A stretch of 44,855 nt of DNA from contig NW_005178478.1 in NCBI RefSeq assembly GCF_000350225.1, positions 1 through 44,855 on the forward strand, given 5' to 3'. Every line of letters starts with the position of its first letter. Position 1 is the stretch's first letter. The notes under the pieces were generated by a model. It had not been told where the DNA came from. It searched no databases and saw only the letters and a program-made list of their open reading frames with translations. Both the position numbers and the translations under genes were made by a program. Positions 22,950-32,655 of the stretch are shown piece after piece. This DNA is from Chondrus crispus (Eukaryota > Rhodophyta > Florideophyceae > Gigartinales > Gigartinaceae).

Positions 22950-23623
22950 AGACCTGTCAGTTGGGTGCCGACCGACGGTTATGTTTCCTATCAGGGGTGT
23001 ACTAGACACTGGAGCCGGCCCCAACATTATCCACGAGCGCATCTTTCCCCGAATTGGAGAGAGAACGCGGCGATAAAAACGAACCCACGAGTAACGGACG
23101 CTTCGAAGAATGCAATGGCTCTTAGCGGAGTGGTGGTGCTACACGTCCGAATTGGGAATATGACCACGAGGACGCATTTTTTAGTGGCGAGCAACCTAGC
23201 CGTGAGCGCCATTTTGGGGACGGAGTTCATCGATCGCCATGTGAGAGGCATCTTGCCAAAAGAGAGGCGAGTCGTCTTCCGCAATGGAGGAAGTGTGACC
23301 CTGCTGGGGAGCGCCCCGGGGCCCGAAGGGAATCGGAAAATATGGAGAACTTGCCGACACGGACGAGATCCAACAAGGTGCGAGTGGCTAAGCAGACTGT
23401 GCTGCCATCGATGTCACAAGTGCCGGTATTGGTAAACACTGAGGCAAGAAGCCTGGTGTTCCTCCAGTGTCACCCGAAAACGGTAAACTGTCCGACTGCA
23501 CGGACTTCGCACGGGCTTGGACGGTCGGTCGTAGACCTGTCCATTGACACTTTAATAAAAATCTCTTTTTCTAATTCTTTAATGGAATTCCTCACGAAAT
23601 CCCATATGGACCGCAGAAAATAG
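22950..23623 (+). pseudogene. Retrotransposon aspartic protease and pol linker, truncated
   Basis: RGVLDTGAGPNIIHERIFP (Asp-Thr-Gly at 23005-23013) is the retropepsin active site. After a frame change near 23070 the flap and C-terminal half follow, with VSAILGTEFIDRHVRGI matching the ILG strand. From about 23375 a third frame reads RVAKQTVLPSMSQVPVLVNT and SFSNSLMEFLTKS, the linker that precedes reverse transcriptase in gypsy pol. The match stops near 23620; no RT motifs follow, so the element is cut there. Two frame changes make it non-functional. Confidence 0.7.
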
Positions 23624-23859
23624 ATACAAAACTGTCATGGTTGCTTCCCTGCTGTCTTCTTCTTCTTTTTCCAATTTCACACCTCAGGCATAGTGGCAGA
23701 ATCACAGTGACAGTACAGAGCTTACGCAAACGAGAAATTCAGGAATACAAATGCAGAAATTCTGCAATACCAATTGCTGAATTCTATTTCTGAAAAGTGA
23801 TTATACAGTTTCCGAAAACGTTTACGCAAATAGAAGACTTCCGCCCGCAGGAGTAATAG
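23624..23859. other. AT-rich stretch with short repeats, possible Harbinger 5' region
   Basis: TTACGCAAAYRAGA occurs twice (near 23732 and 23822), and AATTCAG/CTGAATTC and GAAATTCTGC words recur between. They could be subterminal repeats of the transposon whose transposase starts at 23991. No gene is seen. Confidence 0.35.
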
Positions 23860-23942
23860 ACGGGAAGGTCACGCAGTACTAGTACATTATGTACTAGTAC
23901 TGCATGACCTTCCCGTACTGTACGGTATCATACCGTACAGTA
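23860..23942. repeat. Two back-to-back palindromes
   Basis: The arms 23860-23887 and 23889-23916 (28 nt, one mismatch, 1-nt spacer) are followed at once by arms 23916-23928 and 23930-23942 (13 nt, perfect, 1-nt spacer). The second is made of TACTGTACGGTAT and its complement. As at 1572 and 34900, both palindromes of the pair have the same spacer length. Confidence 0.9.
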
Positions 23943-23990
23943 GTGCCGGGATCGCGTCGGCGGAGAGCTCAGTAACCCTCACCATTCGCG

Positions 23991-25175
23991 ATGGAGCGCG
24001 GCAGACAAAAGGACCATTGCACGTCCTTGGTCAGACGTCGACAACTCCATTTGCAAGTAGCCTTGAGAACTGTCTCCAGTCGACGTCAGATGATTCCCGG
24101 CTCCGCGCTTTCTGACACAAAATCAATTCCTACTCTGGCTGCAAAGTTCTCGAGCGCCACCAAGGACTATCACCACCATTTATTGCGTGTTCGACGCATT
24201 TCGCACCAAGACTTCTCATTTAACTTCAATTGCCTTACGGACCGGGAGTGCTTGCAGAATTTCCGGTTTCAAAAACAGCAAATATCACAGCTTGTCTCTG
24301 TGATGAGTTGGCCTGAAACGGAAACGAGAACGTCCATAAATAAATATCGTGCCTCTCCCATTCTTGCGACTTGTATCGTTTTGCGGCGTCTCGCTGTTCC
24401 ATCCAGGTGGGGAGACCTTGAAGAACTCTTCGGAAAGCATGCGCCACAGCTTTCCGAAATTTTTTGGGAAGCAATAGAGCACCTTTTAAACACTCGAAAA
24501 CACCTCGTGGCGGAGGACATTAGTGAGCTTTTCATTGCCTAAAGAGCAGAGCTTTATGCACAGCGCATTCACGACAAGGGAAAAGCCCTTCCTAATTGCG
24601 TCGGATTTATAGATGGTACCGTTTTAGGTATCGCCCGTCCGAGCGGAAGTCTGGCTCAACGTGTCGCTTATAATGGACATAAGCGCAAGCACGCTATCAA
24701 ATATCAAGCTGTGAACACACCGGATGGTCTCATACAGCACTTGTATGGTCCATTAGAAGGTAGGAGACATGACTGGAATTTATATGTACGCAGCGAAATG
24801 AACGATATTCTTCCTAGAGTGTTATTGGTGGAAGGAAAGCAGTACTGTATATATGGGGACTCTGGCTACAACCAGCAGTGGTTTATCGATGTACCTTTTC
24901 AGGGCTTCAACATCTCTCCTGCCCAGTCTGCATTTAACAAGGCAATGTCGTCAGTGCGGATTAGTGTGGAATGGATTTTTAAAGAAGTGAAGCTACAATT
25001 TTCCGCAATCGATTTCAAACGGAAAATGAAGGTTCGCGAACACCCCGTGGGCTTGATATACCTGGCGTCCATTCTGTTATCTAACTTTCGAAACTGCCTC
25101 TTCCCCAACCAAATCTCGAGGTACTTTGATTGCCGGCCTCCCGATCTTACGACATATGTGAATCATAGAAACTAG
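23991..25175 (+). pseudogene. PIF/Harbinger-like transposase (DDE_Tnp_4), one stop
   Basis: A single frame of 394 codons from an ATG, broken only by TAA at 24540-24542. The N-terminal half has a helix-turn-helix-like region (CIVLRRLAVPSRWGDLEELF) as in this family. Catalytic residues are Asp in GFIDGTV (24612-24614), Asp in YGDSGYN (24858-24860) and Glu in SVEWIFKEVK (24969-24971), 36 residues after the second Asp. HKRKHAIKYQAVNTPDG and GPLEGRRHDWNLY are further family marks. It would cut and move a DNA transposon, normally with a Myb/SANT partner; a candidate partner is at 26953-27818. It is inactive if the stop is real, but otherwise remarkably intact. Confidence 0.85.
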
Positions 25176-25751
25176 TGCTTTTTGTAGTGCAGTGGACACA
25201 CTCGCCAACGAGGGCGTAAATCTCGCTATGAGGGAAAGCGGTATGTCCAGTCAGCACCAGGGTGTTCGGGGCCCTCTATCCGTGGTAGCTCAGAGGTAAC
25301 GCGAGAATCGCGGGTAGAGTCGCGGTCAGCGCGTGAAGGGGTACTCCGGATCGAGTAACTAGAAGGAGTGGGTGTGGCGGTCGCGTCGCGGATCGCTATC
25401 GACAGCGTCGAAGAAGAACAAAACAAGAAGGCAGAAGAAAGAAGGAAGGAGAAGTGTAGCGTCGAAACCTAGAAAATAGGGGAAAAAGTAAAGGAAAGAC
25501 AAGAAAAAGAATGACGACGAAGGGTGCCGGTACCAGACTTAGCCAACTAGATAGGAACCGTAGAGGATCCTACCAGAGATGGGGTCCGATCACCTGATGC
25601 CTCTTTACTGTAGCGCCTTCCGACACCCGACCTATATAGGCGGAGCGCCGTCGTCGGCGTCGGTTACTAAATGGGAAATTAATAATTAATTATCGTAATT
25701 AGAATTGCCACTTGGCATTAGACGCTAATTAGCGTAGAAGCTTGTGGGCAC
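25176..25751. other. Purine-rich unassigned stretch with tRNA-like A box
   Basis: TGGTAGCTCAGAGGTAAC at 25283-25300 matches a tRNA D-arm/A box, and GATCGAGTA at 25349 resembles a B box. The intervening bases do not fold into a cloverleaf, so a tRNA-derived SINE head is possible but not shown. Bases 25390-25530 are almost all purine. Bases 25675-25735 are AT-rich. Confidence 0.4.
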
Positions 25752-25842
25752 CACGTATGCACACGTGTCATACACGTATCATATACGTGTCATACACGTG
25801 TGGCCACGTGTGGTACACATCTGGCCACGTATGGTACACGTG
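25752..25842. promoter_or_regulatory. Array of ACGTG words
   Basis: About eight CACGTG or ACGTAT/TACGTG words recur every 10-13 bases (CACACGTGTCAT, TACACGTATCAT, TATACGTGTCAT, TACACGTGTGG and so on). This is a G-box/E-box-type array, probably part of the U3 of a decayed LTR, as similar words cluster in the LTR at 16819. Confidence 0.5.
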
Positions 25843-25970
25843 GTCTACCTTCCTAAGTGTGCGCGCACAGTACACGTGTCAAAGGCGGGGAGCGCGGCCC
25901 CACGACGGCGGTGACCAGGCGTACAGTACAGGGTCACTGCACTACACTTTTATAACGCTTTAGTCTTGTC

Positions 25971-26220
25971 AGAGGGAAACTGACAGCGAGCGGAGTTGTT
26001 CATTTATTTTTTGTGCTCAATGATGGAACGTGGTGCCAGGAGACTAGTTTAACAGAGATTAGTACCGAACGGAGTTGGTCAGTTAATTGTTTTTGATGCA
26101 AGGACGGAAAGTTGTTGCCACGAGGCTGGTGTGACAGAGGTTGGTAGAGAGCGGAGCTGCCCATTTAATTATCTAATGTTCGAGAGTGGAAGGGTGCTGC
26201 CATGCAGACCGTTCGTACGA
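25971..26220. repeat. 83-bp tandem repeat, three copies
   Basis: Units start near 25971, 26054 and 26136 with AGAG. Each contains CGGAGYTG, a CATTTA/GTTAAT AT-rich patch, then GGAA and a TGCCA word. The copies diverge by perhaps a quarter. Confidence 0.7.
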
Positions 26221-26952
26221 CCGCCTCGCCGCGATGTATGTGCGGGGAGGACGGGGTGGCGCCGGGCGTTGAGAAGCCGTAGTAGCCTGTGAGGCGCGTG
26301 TTGCGCGGCTTGCGCGGCTTGCGCAGGACGGCGTCCGTCATGGCGGGGGTGGTTGAAGGGGCAGAGGGAGGGAGGAGGCGAGGGAGGGGGCGAAGTGGGA
26401 GGGAGAAGGCGAAGAGGGAGGGAGGAGGCGAGGGAGAAGGCGAGGACGAAGAAGACGAAAAGGAGAGGGAAGCGAGAGTGATGTGTTCCGGTCGAGGTGG
26501 GTTTTCCTTAAATTACAAGTCGTCCCTCTCCTTCCCCGCAACGTCTCTCCCCAAATATCTCAGCAGGGCACTGCTGAAACGCAGCGGCAGTGGCATGTGT
26601 AGTGAAGCGGAAACAGAGAGGATTAGAGTAATTCAGTCGGATGCAATTGGATTTCCATTTGCACGGCATCCCGTCGCACAAGTGTCAACGTTCCATAGAC
26701 AGCGCGACATGCCGCCCCGTTCCCGCCCGCTCCTTCCCCCCTCCCCTTCCCCCTCCCCTTTCCCCCTCCTCGGTGGCACCGCTCCCATTGACCACCCCAG
26801 GGGGGACGTTTGTTGTGTTAACCCTAACGGGTCCCTGGTAGTACCAGGGTACAGTACCCTTGGTACTGTTTACCAGACTGGTACACAGTACCAAGGGTAC
26901 TACTGGTACTGGATAGAAGGCGACCTACTCTACATGTACGACATGGTCAGAT
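26221..26952. other. Low-complexity stretch with hairpin
   Basis: Bases 26340-26480 are a purine minisatellite (GGGAGGGAGGAGGCGA-like). A forward frame through it (26289-26990) is Arg/Gly/Glu-rich at first and has no domain. Bases 26853-26869 and 26885-26901 are perfect 17-nt inverted arms with a 15-nt loop. Confidence 0.5.
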
Positions 26953-27818
26953 TTATTTTTTTCTCGCGAAGGCCTCTATCTGTGCCTTGAACCTCTCCAC
27001 TTCGAGCTTTTGCTGTTCTACGCGTTCCTCCCGACGCTCTCGCCGTTCTTCTTCTCTTTCCTTCTGACGCTCAAGGCGCTCCTGCAAGCGTTCTTCTCTA
27101 CCGCTCTCAGCCATGTCGCGCTCAAATTAAAGACGCTCTCGCTCAAGCGAGATTCGGGCGAGGTCAGCGTCTTTCATGTGCTCTCCGAAAGCATCAAGGC
27201 TATCATCAGCACCATATGCCATTTTCGTTTTCTTCTTCTTTCTCGCGCTGCCGTTTGTGCTATGAATATGCGCTTCGCTTTCTATCTCGTCTAGTATCAC
27301 AGCACCATTCTCATTTCCGCAGCTGCCATCTTCTGTTTCCGAGTCCTTCGATGACTTGCGCTTTTGCGCTGCAACCATCAATACGCGACCCATGCGTTCC
27401 TTGTCTTCTTCTTTTCTTTTCTCTGCTAATTTGGCAGTTTTCTTTTGTGCTTCCCAATCATCTCTGGCCTCTCTCAATGCCATCGAAAGGTCAGCCAACT
27501 CTCTCATCTCCCCACCACCGACTCCAGACAACCTTTGATTGTCGGAGTCGTTTTTGTCATATTGGTCCTGCAGCCTTTTGTATCGGTCCTGAATTGTCTT
27601 CCAACCGACGTTTTTTTGTCCCGAAAGTGTACGTTCTCACGCAATCTTTCCGCCGCAGTAGCAAATCTCTTCTTCGTTTCACCGAACTTCGCCAAATGAG
27701 CTCGAACAGCGGCTACCTCAGGGACAATGGCGAGGTCTTGTTGCGGTGTGAACCGTGATTGCCTACCACTTTTGGTGGGGGCTGGATCTTGTGTTTCCGA
27801 ACCAACTACTTCAGACAT
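26953..27818 (-). pseudogene. Myb/SANT-like coiled-coil protein, frameshifted
   Basis: From ATG at 27818 the protein reads a short lead, then SRFTPQQDLAIVPEVAAVRA and KKRFATAAERL, which fits a SANT/Myb-like helix-turn-helix with the usual opening aromatic/basic and acidic pattern. A frame change near 27540 leads to LSGVGGGEMRELADL and an acidic/basic region. After a TAA at 27127 the same frame continues as a Glu/Arg-rich coiled coil (REERLQERLERQKEREEERR) ending at 26953. Such proteins often accompany PIF/Harbinger transposases and carry them to the nucleus and to transposon ends. The transposase at 23991-25175 lies 1.8 kb away, pointing the other way. Whether they form one element is inference. 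Confidence 0.55.
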
Positions 27819-27950
27819 CGTTGTGTGCTATGGCGTATACGCTTGTAGCGACAACACGAGTGAGTAACCTTCTATCATGCATGCATTATCGCGAACTCCC
27901 GCCAATTTCACGACACCTGTCCCTATCATTTCTCACGACCATGCAGAAAT

Positions 27951-29789
27951 CCCCGCGTATACTAATTTCCGTGTCTGTCTGTCTGTCTGTGTGTTTGTGT
28001 ATGTGTGTCTCTGCGCTCCCCCGCGTGTTGCAATTGGCGCGCTCTGTAGAAGCCGCCGTTGTGATTGGTGCGCCTAATATTTTCAATTTTTTCCGATGTG
28101 TCTTTTCGCGGGATAACAAATTTTGGGCGCACGGGGGCGACACTGCGTACACGTCACGGCCACGTGAAGGGCGGCCTGGCCTGCGGCCAGGCCGCCACGG
28201 GGACACGTGGCGGTAACAAGTGGCGGGGGGCCTGCGAGGCGGCTTGGCCGCAGGCCAGGCCGCCACCACGGACACGTGGCGGCCACGGGATGGGCAGGAA
28301 TTGCGCGGGTCATTAAAAAATTCCGCATGACCTCAAAGGGACAACGGCTGCGGCGAGGGGAAAGGCAGTGTTACTGGCAGGCGGCGAGGGGGCCGGCATG
28401 GCCACGCTTTTGCGAGGATCGCGCATGGTAGGTGTCGGCAGAGGCCGCTGACGGGGGGTGGGATGTTGCAGCGGAGTGCGAGCAGCAGGGTCCGGACGGC
28501 GCCCGGGGAGAAAGGGATGGCGGTGAGCGGCGGAGCGCGTGGCAGGAGCGAGGAACGCGGAAGGCCGTGGCTGCGAGGCGTGCAGGTGTTGCAGCCGGCA
28601 GCGCAAGAGGACGCGCGCAGGTGAGTGGGGGCCGGGAGCCGGCGCCCGGGCGGTCGCGATGCGCTCCTTCTGCGGGGTTCGCAGCGTTCGAGACGAAAGG
28701 TTGACTAACTGTGATGACTGGGGTAGGGGAGGGGGACCGAGACGACTGAGAAGGAGGGCCTACGGAAACGGGGTGCAGACGGGAGGGTGCCTGAGATCGG
28801 CATGGTCAAGAAGAAGCAGGTAAGCGGGGGATGGGGGAAGCTCTTCATAAGGGAAGGTAGTGCGTAGTGCGGTCAACGGAGGCAGGAGGGGAGGGAAGGG
28901 GAGTCGGGAGCGAGGAAGGTGGAGAGTCGCTCAGGGCGCAGGCGACGGAGCAGGGGAAGCGGCAGCGGCAGCGGCAGCAAGGGTGTGGACGTCGGGAGCA
29001 GTGACCGGAAAGGGCGGAGCAGGAGCCCGAGCGGCAGGAGGACAGGCAGTCTAAATGGATAGAACGGAAGGCGAAGTGGGGGTGGAAGCCAGGGCAGGCG
29101 TAGCGACGGTTATTCGGGGGGCAGAAACCAGCAGCAGGGTCGAAGGCCCGAGACGGAGAGGGCGGCCACAGGGCTGGAATGAGCGGGGCAAGCCGTACGA
29201 GTAGAAGGGCCGGGTGGAGTAGGACGGCACGACGGGTAAGGGGTTATCACGCGGACGTGAGCCTGGAGCGTGAGAGCCATAGATTGACGGACGCGTATGG
29301 GCACGGAGGTGGGAGTGCGGGGGTTGAGGAGGCGAAGCGCCTCGCGGCGTATGCGGCAGGTAACGCCAGCAGCGGCGAAACAGTCGAGAGCGGAAGCGGT
29401 GGGAGGGAGGGGGGCGGTGTGGGCAGAAGGGCGACGGGTTCGCCGGTATGGGGGTTGAGGTAGTCGGGAGCACCAACGGTAGCGACCAGAGTAACGGGCT
29501 GGGCAAAGGTCACGAGCAGGACGGAGGCGGGTATGGCGAGAGCACGCAAGCTTCAGCCAGGGTGAGCACGGAGGGGCAGTACGCGTAGCAGGACAAGTGG
29601 GCAAGGGGCGACGAAGACCGGGGAGAGGACCGGAGAGGTAGCGGAGACGGCGGGGAGCAGCGCTGCGAGGAAAGGCGGCGGCGAAGGTGGACCAAAGACA
29701 AGGCAACAGCGGAGCGGGAAATGCGAGGCATAGAGCGGAGGAGGAAGAGACTTCGCACGGCGCGCGAAGCGCGCACGGAGCCCACTTGT
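27951..29789. repeat. 1.84-kb tandem unit 1
   Basis: Anchored on CCCCGCGTATACTAATTTCC plus a GTCT microsatellite at 27951. The unit has an AT-rich patch with a TTTTCGCGGGA word near 28104, paired GGCGGCCTGGCC/GGCCAGGCCGCC hairpins with ACACGTGGCGG, then about 1.4 kb of GC-rich, low-complexity sequence. The reverse strand stays open over long stretches because of composition, Pro/Arg/Ser-rich, with no domain. Confidence 0.75.
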
Positions 29790-31637
29790 CCCCGCGTATA
29801 CTAATTTCCGTGTCTGTCTGTCTGTGTGTTTGTGTATGTGTGTTCGTGCGCTCCCGCATGGGTTCTCATTGGCGCACGGGGGCGCTGCGGCGACAAGTGG
29901 CGGCCACGTGCGGGGCAGCCTGGCTGCAGGCCACGCGGACACGCGGACACGTGTAGAAAGCGGCGGGGCCGTGATTTAATTTCATTTTTTACTACAGTGA
30001 CAAGTGTACTGGCGGCCACGTGCGGGGCGGCCTGGCCGCAGGCCAGGCGGCCACGGGGACACGTGGCGGTGGCAAGTGGCGGGGGGCTGCGGGGCGGCCT
30101 GGCCGCTGGCCAAGCGGCCACCAAGGACACCTGGTGGCTACGGGATGGGCAGAAATTACGTGGGTCATTTAAAAATTCCGCATGACGTCAGAGGCGGCAG
30201 CGGCGAGGGGAAAGTGTGTGTCACTGGCGGGGGGCGAGGGGGGCCGCATGGCCACGCTGTCGCGAGGGTCGTGCACGGTGGGTGAAGGCAGAGGCCGCTG
30301 ACGAGGCCCGAGAGGTGGGTGCGGAGCGCGGACGGAAGGGGCCGGACCGCGCCCGAGGGGGAAGGGGGTGGCCGCGAGCGCCGGCGCGAGGGGCAGGGGC
30401 GAGGAACGCCGAAGACCGTCGCTGCGAGGCGGGCAGGTGTCACAGCCGGCAGCGCAAGAAGACGCGCGCGGGTGAGGGGGGGCCGGGAATTGACGCCCAC
30501 GCGGTCGCGCTGCGCTCCTTCCGCGGGGTTCGCAGCGTACGAGAGGGAAGATTGACTAACTGCGATGACTGTGGGTGCGGGAGCGGCACCGCCACGGACG
30601 AGAAGGAGGGCCTACGGAAACGGCGGGCAGAGGGGAAGGTGGCTGTGATCGGCTTGATCAAGAAGAGGCGGGCAGGCGGGGGATGGGGGAAGCGCATCAT
30701 AAGGGGAGGAGGGATCGTAGGGCGGTCAAAGGAGGCAGGAGGGGAGGGGAACCAGGAGAGCGGAGGGCGGGAGAGTCGCTGAGAGCGCACACGACGAAGC
30801 TGGGGCAGCGGCAGCAGCAGCAAGGGTGGGGACGTCGGGAGCAGTAACTGCAAAGGTCGGAGCAGGAAGCCGAGCGGGAGGTGCACAGGCGGCGAAATGG
30901 GTGGAGCGGAAGGCGAGGTGGGGGTGCAAGCCCGGGCACGCGAGTCGACGGTTACTTGGGGGCGGCAAGAGCAGCAGCAGGGGCGGAGGCCGGCGACGGA
31001 GAGGGCAAAGCCGCCGCAGGGCGGGAGGGAGCGGGGAGAGCCGCACGAGTAGAGGGGCCGGGTGGAGTAGGGCGGGGCGGCGGGGGAGATGTGATTGCGC
31101 GGGCGTGTGCCTAGAGCGTGAGAGCCATAGAATAACGAAAGGGTAGGGGCACGGAAGTGGGAGTGCGGGGATTGAGAAAGCGAAGCGCCTCGCGGCGTAG
31201 GCGGCAGGCAACGCGGGCGGCGGCGAAACAGTTGAGAGCAGAGGCGGGGAGAGGGAGGGGGCAGTGTGGGCGGGGGGCCACGGGTTCGCCGGTACGGAGG
31301 TTGAGGCGGACGGGAGTGCCAACCGTAGCGACCAGGGTAACGGCCTGGGCAAGGGTGGCGAGCAGGACTGAGGCGAGTGTGGCGAGAGCAGCGCGACCTG
31401 CAGCCAGAGTGAGCACGAAGGGGCGGTACGCGTGGCAGGACGAGGGGGAAAGGGGCGACGAAGACCAGAGAGAGGACGAGAGCAGTAGCGAAGAGGACGG
31501 GGGAGCAGCGGGGCGGGGAACGCCGGCAACGATGGTGGACCAGAGACGAAGGGACGGCGGAGCGGGAGGTGCGGGGCGAGGAGCGGAGAAAGAAGGGATT
31601 TGGCTCGGCGCGCGATGCGCGCACGGAGCCCACTTGT
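29790..31637. repeat. 1.84-kb tandem unit 2
   Basis: Starts with the same anchor at 29790 and repeats the order of unit 1: GTCT microsatellite, palindromic GGCCTGGCCGCAGGCC words, a TTAAAAATTCCGCATGACGTC block (30170) matching 28315, then the long GC-rich part (for example 30610 against 28755 and 31200 against 29345). The copies differ by many substitutions and indels; the AT-rich patch of unit 1 is missing here. Confidence 0.75.
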
Positions 31638-31844
31638 CCACAACTACTAAAATCTGTGTCCGTCTGTCTGTCTGTTTGCCAGTCTGTGTGTGCCTGCCTT
31701 GCCGTTGGTGCGCTCTGTAGAAGCCGGTGTTCTGATTGGTGCCTAATATTTGCATAAAATTTTCCGATGTGCCTTTTCGCGGGAAAACAAATTTTGGGCG
31801 CACGGGGGCGACACCGCGTACACGTGACGGCCACGTGAGGGGCG
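31638..31844. repeat. 1.84-kb tandem unit 3, cut by gap
   Basis: The GTCT microsatellite is followed by the AT-rich patch and TTTTCGCGGGAAAA, then GCGCACGGGGGCGACACCGC, closely matching 28069-28160 of unit 1 rather than unit 2. It runs into the N run. Confidence 0.75.
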
Positions 31845-31944
31845 NNNNNNNNNNNNNNNNNNNNNNNNNNNNNNNNNNNNNNNNNNNNNNNNNNNNNNNN
31901 NNNNNNNNNNNNNNNNNNNNNNNNNNNNNNNNNNNNNNNNNNNN
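31845..31944. other. Assembly gap (100 N)
   Basis: Exactly 100 N, the usual placeholder length. The repeat on its left and the copia fragment on its right need not be adjacent in the genome. Reverse frames that cross it are artefacts. Confidence 0.99.
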
Positions 31945-32289
31945 GTCGAGATCGTTCGCCGCAAGTAAGGACTTTGCGTAACGAGTCTGCGTTGCTCTGA
32001 TACACTTAGGTTTTCTCGATACTTCCCATCCGATAAAGTAGGAAAGAGAGCCGAAAAGCCTGATATCAAACTGAGCAGAAAGTTTCTCATTAAACCAAGT
32101 CATGAGAGAGTGACTATGTGATGCGAAGGAGATGTCATCGACAACAATAGCTACGATGATGAAAGCTTCATTCTGTCGGAAAAAGTACAGCCGAGCATCA
32201 AAGCTGGATGTTTGAGACTTCCAAGAATGAAGGCATTTTTCGAGAAGCGAACCCCAGATTTTCCCGGTTTGTTTGGTTCCATACACCAC
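31945..32289 (-). pseudogene. Ty1/copia reverse transcriptase fragment
   Basis: Reverse-strand reading gives VYGTKQTGKIWGSLL (the copia YGLKQ motif), IVVDDISFAS (the catalytic YVDD box with Tyr replaced by Val), SAQFDIRLFGSLSYFIGWEV and RATQTRYAKSLL. These follow the usual order of the palm region in copia polymerases. The 5' part is cut off at 32289, where GGGACACGTGG repeat sequence starts. The 3' part ends in the gap. About 115 residues remain, so it cannot function. Confidence 0.85.
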
Positions 32290-32474
32290 AGGGACACGTG
32301 GCTGCCACAGGCACTAATGCGGCACTACAGTAGTATACAACTTTCAATTCACGCGGACACGTGTAGAGGGCGGTACTGTGCGGACTGGGGGGTCTGGCCG
32401 CAGGTCAGGCCACCAAGGGGACACGTGGCTGCCCCAAGCACCAATGCTGCACTACAGCAGTATACAAATTTAAG
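32289..32474. repeat. 128-bp direct duplication
   Basis: GGGGACACGTGGCTGCC with ...GCACTACAG...AGTATACAA occurs at 32289-32345 and again at 32417-32474, with a GGTCTGGCCGCAGGTCAGGCC palindrome between. The words match the 1.84-kb units at 27951-31844, so this is a further piece of that repeat family on the right of the copia fragment. Confidence 0.6.
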
Positions 32475-32655
32475 TTTGACACTACAGTAGAGTAGAAATA
32501 ATTATACAGCCCCGATCCGTCTTGCGTTCCGTAGCGATCCCGGGGCACACCGTCTACGTGAAACCAGTAAGTTACTAACTGTACTCTTTGCTCCGGCCGG
32601 CTTGCCGCCCGCGGTATTAGACCGCACACGAACGCATACTGACATTTGACGGTGT
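32475..32655. other. Intergenic, possible intron signals
   Basis: A GTAAGT donor-like word followed by TACTAAC lies near 32568-32580, and TTTTTTACGCAG, acceptor-like, at 32660-32671. They could bound an intron of about 100 nt before the zinc-finger ORF. Confidence 0.3.

Noticed and set aside
12671..25175. Stop-codon reassignment as an explanation for the many in-frame stops
   Set aside because: TAA, TAG and TGA all occur in the broken genes and frameshifts are present too, which fits decay and not a changed code.
29110..29859. Long reverse-strand Pro/Arg/Ser-rich frame as a gene
   Set aside because: It lies in GC-rich tandem repeat DNA, the equivalent stretch of the next unit keeps similar open frames in other phases, and no domain is visible. 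Composition explains it.
30440..32289. Very long reverse frames crossing the N run
   Set aside because: They join repeat sequence and the copia fragment through unknown bases; the protein across the gap is not real.
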